Positions 51,400-59,559 of a DNA stretch of 64,000 nucleotides are shown here, piece after piece. A program made the position numbers and the translations under genes. A model generated the notes under the pieces. That model saw nothing but the letters and a program-made list of their open reading frames with translations. It ran no database searches and was not told the origin of the DNA. This DNA is from an uncultured Acidobacteriaceae bacterium. Lineage in GTDB: Bacteria; Acidobacteriota; Terriglobia; Terriglobales; Acidobacteriaceae. Within the stretch, counting starts at the first letter, position 1. Each line of letters begins with the position of its first letter. The stretch spans positions 1 through 64,000 of the forward strand of contig CALFMO010000057.1 in NCBI GenBank assembly GCA_937879855.1. The letters are read 5' to 3'.

Positions 51400-52110
51400 T
51401 TAGATCTGATAGTCCACATCTTCCATGATTCTCTGCAGCGACTCCGAGAGCGGTTCGCCTTTGGCTTCCGAGCCCTCAAGCTGCTGGACGCGTTCGCGCA
51501 GCCGGTTGACCTCGGTCACCACCGATGCCAGGGCTTCGGACAATGGATCGTTGATCTGTTTGGGATCGGTAATGACGACACGCTTGCCTTCGCGGAAGAT
51601 GATGTGTCCGGGCACTCCGACTACGGTGGAATCTTCGGGAACATTGCGCAGTACGACTGAACCGGCGCCGATGCGGCAGTTGCGGCCGACGGTAATGTTG
51701 CCCAGAATCTTGGCGCCGCTGCCGACAACCACGCTGTCTTCGAGCGTGGGATGGCGCTTGCCGTGTTCCTTGCCGGTGCCGCCCAGAGTCACGCCCTGAT
51801 AGAGAGTGACGTCGTCGCCGACGATCGCCGTCTCGCCGATCACCACGCCCAGGCCGTGATCGACGAACAGGCGGCGTCCGACTTTTGCTCCGGGATGGAT
51901 TTCGATAGCGGTAAGAAAGCGGGCGAACTGCGACAGGAATCGCCCAAGCAAAAATAGACGATGATTCCACAGCCAGTGATTGATGCGGTAAAACCAGACC
52001 GCGTGCAAACCGGAATAGCACAGGAACACTTCCAGGCGGGATTTAGCCGCGGGATCGCGCTCCAACACCGTGGTTATGTCTTCGCGAATTAGCGACAGCA
52101 GGTGCGGCAT
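51400..52110 (-). CDS. cysE: Serine O-acetyltransferase
   Basis: A 236-residue acetyltransferase that activates serine for cysteine synthesis. The left-handed beta-helix hexapeptide repeats (residues ~80-165) contain the catalytic histidines in FVDHGLGVVIGETA and GKEHGKRHPTLED. The N-terminal helical domain is short, as in bacterial types of this length. It ends with a coiled tail. It lies 12 bases after cysK on the same strand, so the two form an operon in which O-acetylserine is made and used. Confidence 0.92.
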   Translation of the reverse strand: MPHLLSLIREDITTVLERDPAAKSRLEVFLCYSGLHAVWFYRINHWLWNHRLFLLGRFLSQFARFLTAIEIHPGAKVGRRLFVDHGLGVVIGETAIVGDDVTLYQGVTLGGTGKEHGKRHPTLEDSVVVGSGAKILGNITVGRNCRIGAGSVVLRNVPEDSTVVGVPGHIIFREGKRVVITDPKQINDPLSEALASVVTEVNRLRERVQQLEGSEAKGEPLSESLQRIMEDVDYQI

Positions 52111-52122
52111 GGATCACTCGAA

Positions 52123-53094
52123 TCAAGCCGGAATCGCTGCCGTGGGAATCTGCAGCGCCTTATCCCGCAACTCTGAAAACAGGATGGTGCTCAAGTAGCG
52201 TTCCCCAAACGAGGGCAGAACGACCACGATCAGCTTGTCTTTGTTCTCCTGTCGGCGCGCCACTTTTAAGGCGGCGACGACGGCCGCTCCCGACGAAATC
52301 CCTACCAGCAGGCCTTCTTCGAGAGGCAGGCGGCGGGCCATGGCGATGGCATCGTCGTTGGTCACGGTGATGACTTCGTCGATATAGTCGCGGCGCAAGA
52401 TGCTGGGAATAAATCCGGCGCCAATGCCTTGAATCTTATGAGGAGACGGTTTTCCGCCGGAAAGAACCGCGCTGTCGGTAGGCTCGACCGCGATGGCTTT
52501 GAACGATGGCTTCTTGGGCTTGATGTACTCGCAAACGCCAGTGATGGTCCCGCCTGTGCCCACGCCTGAGATGAGAATGTCGGCGCGACCATCGGTGTCG
52601 TTCCAGATTTCCGGCCCGGTGGTTTCAAAATGAATTTTGGGGTTGGCGGGGTTGTCGAACTGTTGCAGCATGTAGCCGCCGGGAGTGTTGGCGAGAATTT
52701 CCTTCGCTTTGAGAATGGCGCCTGTCATTCCGCGCGGGCCCGGAGTGAGGACTATTTCCGCGCCAAAAGCGAGCAGCAGGACGCGGCGCTCCAGGCTCAT
52801 GGTTTCGGGCATGGTGAGAATAAGCCGGTAACCCTTGACCGCGGCGACAAAGGCGAGACCGATGCCGGTGTTGCCGCTGGTCGGCTCGATGAGGACGGTT
52901 TTCCCGGGCTGGATTTTTCCCTGGCGCTCGGCGTCAACAATCATGCTCACGCCGATGCGGTCTTTCACGCTGCCCACGGGATTCTGACTTTCGAGCTTGG
53001 CCACGACTTCGGCGACGCAGCCTTCGGTGACCTTGTTCAGCCGCACCAGCGGCGTGTGGCCAATCAACTCGGTAACATCATTTGCGATTTTCAT
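52123..53094 (-). CDS. cysK: Cysteine synthase (O-acetylserine sulfhydrylase)
   Basis: A 323-residue PLP enzyme that combines O-acetylserine with sulfide. The PLP lysine is in NPVGSVKDRIG (about residue 44), the phosphate-binding TSGNTGIG is near residue 72, and GTGGTITG near residue 180 also fits. ATG 53094 is chosen to match the family N terminus; the frame is open 24 codons further upstream, without family similarity there. It is the first gene of the cysK-cysE operon. Confidence 0.93.
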   Translation of the reverse strand: MKIANDVTELIGHTPLVRLNKVTEGCVAEVVAKLESQNPVGSVKDRIGVSMIVDAERQGKIQPGKTVLIEPTSGNTGIGLAFVAAVKGYRLILTMPETMSLERRVLLLAFGAEIVLTPGPRGMTGAILKAKEILANTPGGYMLQQFDNPANPKIHFETTGPEIWNDTDGRADILISGVGTGGTITGVCEYIKPKKPSFKAIAVEPTDSAVLSGGKPSPHKIQGIGAGFIPSILRRDYIDEVITVTNDDAIAMARRLPLEEGLLVGISSGAAVVAALKVARRQENKDKLIVVVLPSFGERYLSTILFSELRDKALQIPTAAIPA

Positions 53095-53330
53095 AATCTG
53101 TTTCTGCCTGAATGTCTGGGTGGCGGATTTTTTCGCCCCGATAGTTTGGTGGAGTAATACTACCAACTTGCTGGGGAGTTGCGGGGTGTAGGGGATATGG
53201 CGAAACTAGACGGGCTTCGCTTGTCATGAGGCAATCGGGGCGCGTGCCGCGAGCTTTTTGCCGAGCATGACGAGAGAAAACGAAGAGACTGCGCGATCCC
53301 GAGCGCGCCGTCTGTAGGTTGCGGTAGGTT

Positions 53331-53840
53331 TCAGCGATGCGTCAGGCTGTAGCTGACGGCGGTGGCGGAGTTTCCGATGAAGACGACCGAAGTCATCCGT
53401 TCGAGCCTGTGATGGCCGGTCTTGTGAAGGAAGTAGCTGATACTGACCATGCCAGCCGTTTCTCCGATGAAGTTCGCGGCGAGGCCCGCCGTGGAACGAC
53501 CGAAGACGCGAACCATCGGATTCAATTCTTGTCCGCCACTTTGCAGGTTGGCGCGAGTTACGGTGAAGTCGGCGCCATTCAAAGCTGCAGCAGCTACGAA
53601 TAGAGCGGAATTTCGCTTATCCCAAAACTTGTGTTGATCGCCGACGGTCGAGGGCCTGGTTACGACTGCAGTGGAAGCCTCCACAAATGACGTGGGTGCG
53701 TCCACCGACGGTCCTTGCCCCTGGGCGAGCAGAGGCTGGGTTGGGACAGTCTGAGCATGCACAGAGGAGCAAAGCGCGACGCAAAACACCAAGACAGCGA
53801 CGCTCAAGGTCAAGAACTCAGAGAATTTGCGAGAGGTCAT
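53331..53840 (-). CDS. Hypothetical exported protein
   Basis: A 169-residue protein from ATG 53840. The signal peptide covers residues 1-29 (TLSVAVLVFCVALCSSVHAQ). There is a proline/threonine-rich linker and a C-terminal half of two or three hydrophobic helices (AALFVAAAALNGADF-like and later FIGETAGMVSISYF). This pattern is common in small acidobacterial envelope proteins, with no assigned role. The GTG at 53867 is an alternative start. Confidence 0.6.
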   Translation of the reverse strand: MTSRKFSEFLTLSVAVLVFCVALCSSVHAQTVPTQPLLAQGQGPSVDAPTSFVEASTAVVTRPSTVGDQHKFWDKRNSALFVAAAALNGADFTVTRANLQSGGQELNPMVRVFGRSTAGLAANFIGETAGMVSISYFLHKTGHHRLERMTSVVFIGNSATAVSYSLTHR

Positions 53841-54249
53841 AGGTGCCCGCCGAGACCGGCGTGGCACATAGGAAGGGGCAATCGGGCATCCACCGTCAAA
53901 CTTCAGAATTGAGGCAAACTGCTCACAAATGAGCTCTTTAGCTCCCGTTTTTAATAAGAATCAGGGGCGGATGTGCACTCTTTTGCATGTCTGGCTTTCA
54001 GTTTACTCATCATGGCCACCGAATCGATCGGTTATCGCCTAGAAACTGTACTGGCTACTCGATTGCCACCATCGAATAAAGCTTTTAACCGCGGAGTTCG
54101 CAAAGAACATCCGCGGAGCGAGCGGAGAAAGGCGAGCGCCTCCGTGTGATAAGAAAAAGCTCTCTGCAAGTGGCCGTTGGACAATTGTCTGAGCGCCTTT
54201 TCGCCATCTCTGGGCTTTTCTTAACAGGCTGCGTGTTCAGCAGAGGCGG
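53841..54249. other. Intergenic region with CCGCGGAG-type repeat
   Basis: A 409-bp gap. It contains GCTTTTAACCGCGGAGTTCG (54079-54098) with its partner CGCCTCCGTGTG near 54138, another dispersed repeat (compare AAGCTTTTGACCGCAGGGCG at 8847). No coding sequence or RNA was seen. Confidence 0.5.
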
Positions 54250-55539
54250 TTACTTTTTATAAACCACGCCGCTCTTCATGACGAACCCGACGTTCTGCAG
54301 CACTCCGATGTCCTGCAGAGGATCGCCGGGGACAGCGATCAGATCGGCGAAATATCCGGACTCCAGTGATCCGATCTGGCCATCCCAGCCGAGCAGTTTT
54401 GCGCCGTTGAGTAGATCGGCCTGCAGCACCGCCAGCGGCGAGAGGCCGTATTTCACCATCAGCACAAACTCGCGCGCCTGCGTGCCGTGAGGAAAGGGTC
54501 CTACGTCGGACCCGACGGCCATGGGGACTGCGGCCGCGATCTGCTTCTTGAATTCGTTGATCTTTATCTCGAGCATCTGGTGTTGGCGCGCGCCTTGCTG
54601 AGGCGTGGCTGGGTGTTCGGCGAAGTATTCGAAGATGGTGAAAGTAGGTACAGCAAAAATCTGTTTTTGCTTCATGAGGCGCATGGTTTCGTCGCTCAAT
54701 TGATCGGCGTGATCAATTGACGCAACTCCTGCCTGAGCAGCGAAAAGCGTTCCGGGCTCTCCGGTGGCGTGCACCGCTACGCGCCGGCCCAGGCGCGCCG
54801 CTTCTTTGACCGCGGCCTCGAGTTGCGGCTCGGTGTACTGGTATGGCGTCGTGAGTTTTCCGTTCTGAACCGAGTCCGCTCCCGTCTCATAAATCTTGAT
54901 GAAGTCGGCGCCCTCCTTGAACTGTTGCCGCATTACGGCGATCAGTTCGTCCGCGTTGTTGGCGTAGTTGGCGTTGGGCAGAACGCGCTGCTCGGGGTTG
55001 TAGCCGATCGCATCCTCGTGCCCTCCGAGGATGTTGATGGCGTTCCCGCTGATGCGCAGACGCGGACCCGGAATGCGGCCTTGATCAATGGCGTCGCGCA
55101 CGGCTGTATCGGCGGATCCTGCGCCCTCGGTCCCCATGTCGCGCTCGGCGGTGAAGCCGGCCATTAAGTCATCGCGCGCCGCCAGCGTGGCCGTGATGGT
55201 TCGCTGCGGCACCGATTCCTGCACGGTTTGCAGGTCTTCCGCTCCGGAGTGGAGAAAAAGGTGGATGTGCGCGTCGATTAATCCCGGAAGGAGAGTGCGA
55301 TCGCCGAGGTCGATCACCTCCGCGCCGGCGGGATGATTGACGGAAGTGCCGACTTCTGCGATGTGTTCGCCTTGGATCAGGACCTCCCCGGGCTTGAGCA
55401 TGCGTCCACTCTTAACGTCGAGCAGGCGGGCGGCGTGCAGCACAATCGGATGGGCTGGGGCAGGCTGAGACTGGGCTGCGGCATTAGCGACGAGAGTCAG
55501 TGACAGGAGCGAAAGCAGAATTGAAGGTCGGGTGGGCAT
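54250..55539 (-). CDS. Exported amidohydrolase family protein
   Basis: A 429-residue metal-dependent hydrolase of the amidohydrolase superfamily. The signal peptide ends near residue 23 (ANAAAQ). The metal motif is DAHIHLF (about residue 92); VAVHATGE, SIDHADQL and VGSDVGPF carry the other metal ligands and the catalytic aspartate. The group includes prolidase- and imidazolonepropionase-like enzymes; the substrate is unknown. ATG 55539 is chosen; the open frame upstream runs through palindromic repeats and encodes Arg/Ala-rich sequence, so it is not part of the gene. Confidence 0.87.
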   Translation of the reverse strand: MPTRPSILLSLLSLTLVANAAAQSQPAPAHPIVLHAARLLDVKSGRMLKPGEVLIQGEHIAEVGTSVNHPAGAEVIDLGDRTLLPGLIDAHIHLFLHSGAEDLQTVQESVPQRTITATLAARDDLMAGFTAERDMGTEGAGSADTAVRDAIDQGRIPGPRLRISGNAINILGGHEDAIGYNPEQRVLPNANYANNADELIAVMRQQFKEGADFIKIYETGADSVQNGKLTTPYQYTEPQLEAAVKEAARLGRRVAVHATGEPGTLFAAQAGVASIDHADQLSDETMRLMKQKQIFAVPTFTIFEYFAEHPATPQQGARQHQMLEIKINEFKKQIAAAVPMAVGSDVGPFPHGTQAREFVLMVKYGLSPLAVLQADLLNGAKLLGWDGQIGSLESGYFADLIAVPGDPLQDIGVLQNVGFVMKSGVVYKK

Positions 55540-55572
55540 AACGCCCGCGATGGTATCACCGCGATTTGGCTG

Positions 55573-55686
55573 AATGGAAGACAGGACGGTGGCGCCAGCA
55601 TCTTGCCGGCTGTCTCGAGGGCGTCCTCGCCCCCGGCGCGGCGGGCGGGACGCCCGCCGGACAGCCGCCGGGGCGGCGGCGCTAGT
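55573..55686. repeat. Composite palindromic repeats upstream of the amidohydrolase gene
   Basis: Several GC-only palindromes in tandem, including GGGCGTCCTCGCCC (55619-55632), GGGCGGGACGCCC and the 29-base unit 55657-55685 shared with 44192-44220. Confidence 0.65.
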
Positions 55687-55704
55687 TTTTGAGAGCGCGT
55701 CGGT

Positions 55705-55724
55705 TCTGTGATGAAAATCACAGA
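55705..55724. promoter_or_regulatory. CRP/FNR-family operator
   Basis: TCTGTGAT-GAAA-ATCACAGA is a perfect palindrome with 8-bp arms and contains the CRP consensus TGTGA-N6-TCACA. It lies 59 bases before the ATG of the membrane protein gene at 55783. The regulator is not in the window. Confidence 0.6.
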
Positions 55725-55782
55725 TTGGGGTACGACGGGTCACACCTCAATTCAGCGTGGACCGGCGAGACTTAATCATCGC

Positions 55783-56190
55783 ATGAACGAGTTTGGCATC
55801 CTCACCAATCGCAAGCGGGCTTTGATCGCTCTCATTCACTCGGTCGTCTTTCTGGGGATTGCGATTCACGGCTTCGCTTCGCCTAAGGCGGGGATTCTGC
55901 TTCCTGGGTTCGTCGCGACTGCCGACTTGATCCTGATCGCGATTTATCTGGTGGTTGCGTCAATTCTGACCTGGCTGGTGAGTATTTCGCGGGGCACGAA
56001 AGAGCGCCTGTATTTTGTTCTGTGTGCCAGCAGTGCGACGTTTGGATTGCTGCGCACGATTTTTGGCGACGCTGCGCTGCCGGTTGCCCAATATATGCGT
56101 GTGATTATGCTGAGTTCCGCGGTGCTGGTAGGCACGTGGATTCTTCGTTCCTTCTCGCGGCCTGTCGCCGAAGACGTCTTATCCGACTGA
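55783..56190 (+). CDS. Small multi-pass membrane protein
   Basis: A 135-residue protein with about four hydrophobic segments from ATG 55783. No named family is recognised. Its only visible regulatory feature is the CRP/FNR-type palindrome at 55705-55724 upstream, so it may respond to redox or carbon state. It converges on the GcvH-like gene, with a strong terminator between. Confidence 0.65.
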   Translation: MNEFGILTNRKRALIALIHSVVFLGIAIHGFASPKAGILLPGFVATADLILIAIYLVVASILTWLVSISRGTKERLYFVLCASSATFGLLRTIFGDAALPVAQYMRVIMLSSAVLVGTWILRSFSRPVAEDVLSD

Positions 56191-56204
56191 ATTCACCCCT
56201 GTAC

Positions 56205-56234
56205 AAAAAGCCGCCCGGGATGATCCCGGGCGGC
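56205..56234 (-). terminator. Rho-independent terminator of the GcvH-like gene
   Basis: A perfect 11-bp GC stem (56210-56220 with 56224-56234) with a TGA loop (plus-strand reading). The minus-strand transcript continues into TTTTT (complement of 56205-56209), so it terminates transcription of the gene ending at 56283. Confidence 0.85.
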
Positions 56235-56282
56235 GATTCATAGAGGTCGGGCGAGGCCGTCCTTGACGGTGTTCCGTCTCTC

Positions 56283-56990
56283 TTAAGACAAGAAGAATTC
56301 TTTGGTCAGAGTTGCCCAATCCTCATCGGGCATGTGTGCGGTGATGTCATCGACCGCAACGCCGCCGTCCTGTGCTACCGCACCCGCCATCATCGGCATT
56401 CTGCTGTGCAGTTTCAGGGCGGACGATTCGGTCCACAACCGAGCCAGTGTGCCGCCCATCAGGTTGCGAAAGTTGATTTTGGAATCGGGAGCTTGCACGG
56501 TCAGGAGCCAGCCGTCGCCGTAAGGATCCTTGCGCGCCAGTTCCGGATTTTTCGCTACCGCTTCGTTGACGTCGGTCACCGTGCCTTCGATCGGCGAGAC
56601 CATGTCCACCGACTTGCCGTCGCGGAAGATGGTCCAGATCTTCTGACCCTGGCGAACCCAACGTCCGCGTTGCGGAAGGGCGATGCTGTCAATTTTTCCC
56701 ACCAGTTTGGAGGCGAAATCGTCCATGCCGACCCGCACGAGCTCGCGACTCTCGCTCAGCGCCCAGGTATGCCCCGCGTGATAGCGCACGTTGTCTGGAA
56801 CCTGGAAGCCCGCAACCATCGCTGGAACCACATGCGATACCGCTTCCTGTGGAGCAGTTCGAAGAGCGGGCTGCTTTACCAGTTTCTGTCCACGTACATA
56901 ATCAATGAGTAGAAAAAGTGCGAACGTCAGAAGTACCATGATGACTGTCATAACCCACCTCGGCCGGAGTTCCCATTTCTTCTGGGTCAC
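56283..56990 (-). CDS. Membrane-anchored GcvH-like lipoyl/biotinyl-fold protein
   Basis: A 235-residue protein. A single transmembrane helix (residues ~14-30, VMTVIMVLLTFALFLLIDYV) is followed by a GcvH-type beta-sandwich: HAGHTWALSESRELVRVGMD, then FASKLVGKIDSIALP and DGKSVDMVSPIEGTVTDVN, which corresponds to the lipoyl-bearing hairpin. A lysine lies close to the usual lipoylation position, but alignment is off by one residue, so modification is uncertain. It is divergent from the HybA/HybB-like genes. GTG 56990 is the assumed start. Confidence 0.7.
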   Translation of the reverse strand: MTQKKWELRPRWVMTVIMVLLTFALFLLIDYVRGQKLVKQPALRTAPQEAVSHVVPAMVAGFQVPDNVRYHAGHTWALSESRELVRVGMDDFASKLVGKIDSIALPQRGRWVRQGQKIWTIFRDGKSVDMVSPIEGTVTDVNEAVAKNPELARKDPYGDGWLLTVQAPDSKINFRNLMGGTLARLWTESSALKLHSRMPMMAGAVAQDGGVAVDDITAHMPDEDWATLTKEFFLS

Positions 56991-57565
56991 TCACACTTTT
57001 CCTAAAGGCAATCGCCAGGCCAAAGGCAAACGAAGTAGCGGAATGCGGGGGTTATTCCCTTCATCTCTAATGGTGCCAGCGAGATACCAGAGTAGGAATT
57101 CGACGTGTCGTGGAGAGTGAGCAGAAATGCAGCATCGATTAGCCGATGAAGATCGCAACAGGAAAAGCATTCGCAACCAAAACGTTTCAATGATTGCGCC
57201 GCTGAAGTGACGTGCTTTCAAGATGTTGAAGCGATGCGCCCTACTGATGCGTTCCGCCTCACAGTGCTGCTACAAAAAGCAACGCTCGACCGTTCAAATC
57301 GACCCTCCGGACTCGGTTGACCAGCGTCACCTGCAAGGGTGATGCAGGTCACGGCTGAAAATCACGCCGTTGTTGAGAATCTTAACTGTCTGAAGCTGCT
57401 GAATTTCGCGACAGCCTCCGATCTGATGAGGTAAGCAGCTCGTGCGGGTCCGATTCCCGTCTGCGGTTACGCCGGTAATCGCTCCTTCATTCCTCATTCA
57501 GCTCAGGCGTCGGTCGAAAGGATTTCGGGCACGGCGTCGAAGCGTTGCGTCCGGAGAAATATTTC
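56991..57565. other. Long intergenic region upstream of the redox cluster
   Basis: A 575-bp gap between divergent genes. It contains a partial CRP/FNR-type site at 57339-57352 (GTGA-N6-TCAC) and a short tRNA T-arm-like string (about 57442-57458). No sigma-54 promoter, RNA gene or ORF was found. Confidence 0.5.
57339..57352. promoter_or_regulatory. Possible CRP/FNR-type site
   Basis: GTGATGCAGGTCAC has 4-bp palindromic arms and the same layout as the perfect site at 55705-55724. It lies 214 bases before the HybA-like start, which is far for activation. It could equally act on the divergent GcvH-like gene. Confidence 0.35.
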
Positions 57566-58351
57566 ATGAGCAAAGCACTCTTATATGACTCGACGATCTG
57601 TATCGGCTGCAAGCAATGCGAACAGGCCTGCGCTACTCAGAACAAGCTCCCTTACGACGACGCCATCGCCGCCGAACAGATCCAGTCGGACCACAAAATG
57701 ACGGTCGTGCTGACGCGCAACGACAAGTTCATGCGTCGGCTGTGCATGAATTGCAACGACCCCTCATGCGCCTCTGTTTGCCCGGTGGGAGCGATCCAAA
57801 AGACGGCGCTCGGTCCCGTTACCTACGACGCTTCGAAGTGCATGGGATGCCGCTACTGCATGGTCGCGTGTCCCTTCAGCGTCCCCAAGTACGAATGGGG
57901 CAAGCTGGTTCCAAATGTTCAAAAATGCACGATGTGTCCCGACCGCGTTGCCCAGGGAAAGCCGACCGCGTGCGCGGAAATCTGTCCCACGGGTGCTACC
58001 AAGTTTGGCGAACGCGACGAATTGATCGCCGAGGCTCAGAAGAGGATTCGCGACAATCCCGGCACGTATGTGGACCACATTTACGGACTCGAGGAAGTCG
58101 GCGGGACTTCCGTGCTGCTGCTCTCCGCGGTTCCGTTTGAGAGCTTTGGCTACCGCAGCAACCTCTCCAAAGATCCGATGCCGATGCTCACTTACCGCGT
58201 GCTGTCGCACATTCCCGACTTCGTTCCGTTGGGTGGAATGGTGCTGGGCGGAATCTGGTGGATCACGCACCGCCGCGAAGAGGTAGCGCTTGTTGAAGGC
58301 CGCGAATCGACGGAGACGAACGCCGCCAACAAGAATGGGAGGAAGAGATAA
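57566..58351 (+). CDS. HybA-like 4Fe-4S ferredoxin subunit
   Basis: A 261-residue iron-sulfur protein of the HybA/DMSO-reductase B family. It has four cysteine clusters (CIGCKQCEQAC; CMNCNDPSCASVCP; CMGCRYCMVACP; CTMCPDR...CAEICP), each fit for a 4Fe-4S centre, and one C-terminal membrane helix (VPLGGMVLGGIWWI). It lacks a twin-arginine signal. It would pass electrons between a membrane quinone protein and a partner. The next gene (HybB-like) starts at its stop, but no hydrogenase or oxidoreductase catalytic subunit is nearby. Confidence 0.85.
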   Translation: MSKALLYDSTICIGCKQCEQACATQNKLPYDDAIAAEQIQSDHKMTVVLTRNDKFMRRLCMNCNDPSCASVCPVGAIQKTALGPVTYDASKCMGCRYCMVACPFSVPKYEWGKLVPNVQKCTMCPDRVAQGKPTACAEICPTGATKFGERDELIAEAQKRIRDNPGTYVDHIYGLEEVGGTSVLLLSAVPFESFGYRSNLSKDPMPMLTYRVLSHIPDFVPLGGMVLGGIWWITHRREEVALVEGRESTETNAANKNGRKR

Positions 58352-59559
58352 TGCCCCGCACTTCGACTTTCAATTTCACAACGTTCAAGTTCACCTTCTG
58401 GAAAGTCGTCTTTCTATTTCTGATGGCGGCCGGCCTGTATGCTACCTTCATCCGCTTCACGCAAGGTCTGGGTGCTTCGACGCACCTCAGCGATCAATTC
58501 CCCTGGGGCATCTGGATCAGCTTCGACGTACTCTGCGGCGTAATGCTGGCCGCGGGCGGATTCACCCTTACTGCCGCGGTTCACATTCTCAATATCAAGC
58601 GCCTACACTCGATTATTCGGCCCACGATTCTGACCGCATTTCTCGGATACATCCTGGTGTGCGCGGCACTGATGTTCGATTTGGGCAAGCCCTACAACAT
58701 ATGGCATCCGCTCATTATGCGGAATCCGCATTCCGTGATGTTCGAAGTGGCGTACTGCGTGATGCTCTACACGACGGTGCTGGCGCTTGAATTCTCGCCG
58801 ATCGTGCTGGAGCGCTTCAACCTGCAAAAGCCACTAAAGGTGGTGCGCGCCATTCTGATTCCGCTGGTGATCTGCGGCGTGATTCTCTCGACCCTGCATC
58901 AATCGTCGCTGGGCACGCTGTATCTGATCGTTCCGGAGAAACTCTATCCCTTGTGGTACAGCCCGCTGCTGCCGGTGTTCTTCTTTCTCTCGGCAATCGC
59001 TGTGGGGTTGGCGATGACCATCTTTGAATCGTCGCTGAGTTCGAAACATTTCGGGCTGCAACTCGAGTTGCCTGTCTTGCAGGAACTAGGCCGCGTTCTA
59101 GTAGTGGTGCTGGGAGTGTACGCGATCCTCCGGTTCGAGGACCTGGCGAATCGGGGAGCGCTGAAACTGGCGCTGCACCCGGGATACGAGATGTACCTTT
59201 TCTGGCTGGAGATCTCACTCGCCATCATCCTGCCCCTGGCGCTGTTAGTGCAGCGCAGAGTGCGGTCGAGCGCCAACGGGCTCTACTTTGCCACAGTGCT
59301 CGTGGTTCTCGGGTTCATTACTAACCGCATGAACGTGAGTATCACCGGATTTGAAGGGTCCACGGGAGTGCGCTACTTCCCTAAATGGACTGAGCTGGCG
59401 GTGACCGGCATGATCATTGCCGGCGGCTTCGCCCTCTTCGGCATTGCAGTGAAGTACTTGCCTATCTTCCCCAAAGAGGCAGCGGCGCTGGAGCCGCTTG
59501 CCGAGCGGGACTCCGCTCTGCCAGATGTTTCGGCGGTGATGGAGCATGCAGGAGATTGA
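58351..59559 (+). CDS. HybB/NrfD-like quinone-interacting membrane protein
   Basis: A 402-residue integral membrane protein of about ten segments, matching the NrfD/HybB family (RFTQGLGASTHLSDQFPWGI, then the late GFITNRMNVSITG). NrfD-type proteins exchange electrons with the quinone pool. The start overlaps the HybA-like stop (TAATG). The stop lies inside the sensor-kinase gene, so the four genes from HybA to the regulator are closely coupled. The physiological donor or acceptor is unknown. Confidence 0.85.
   Translation: MPRTSTFNFTTFKFTFWKVVFLFLMAAGLYATFIRFTQGLGASTHLSDQFPWGIWISFDVLCGVMLAAGGFTLTAAVHILNIKRLHSIIRPTILTAFLGYILVCAALMFDLGKPYNIWHPLIMRNPHSVMFEVAYCVMLYTTVLALEFSPIVLERFNLQKPLKVVRAILIPLVICGVILSTLHQSSLGTLYLIVPEKLYPLWYSPLLPVFFFLSAIAVGLAMTIFESSLSSKHFGLQLELPVLQELGRVLVVVLGVYAILRFEDLANRGALKLALHPGYEMYLFWLEISLAIILPLALLVQRRVRSSANGLYFATVLVVLGFITNRMNVSITGFEGSTGVRYFPKWTELAVTGMIIAGGFALFGIAVKYLPIFPKEAAALEPLAERDSALPDVSAVMEHAGD

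Noticed and set aside
55540..55743. N-terminal extension of the amidohydrolase
   Set aside because: The open frame encodes Arg/Ala-rich sequence because it crosses palindromic repeats; a normal signal peptide begins at 55539.
57420..57480. Possible complete tRNA or selenocysteine tRNA gene
   Set aside because: Only a T-arm-like string is present; no acceptor, D or anticodon arm pairs with it.
56991..57565. Sigma-54 promoter for the adjacent operon
   Set aside because: No TGGCAC-N5-TTGC match on either strand; GGGCAC and TTGC occur near 57527 but with the wrong spacing.
56283..59559. Hydrogenase-2 operon
   Set aside because: HybA- and HybB-like genes are present, but no large or small hydrogenase subunit or maturation gene lies in the window.
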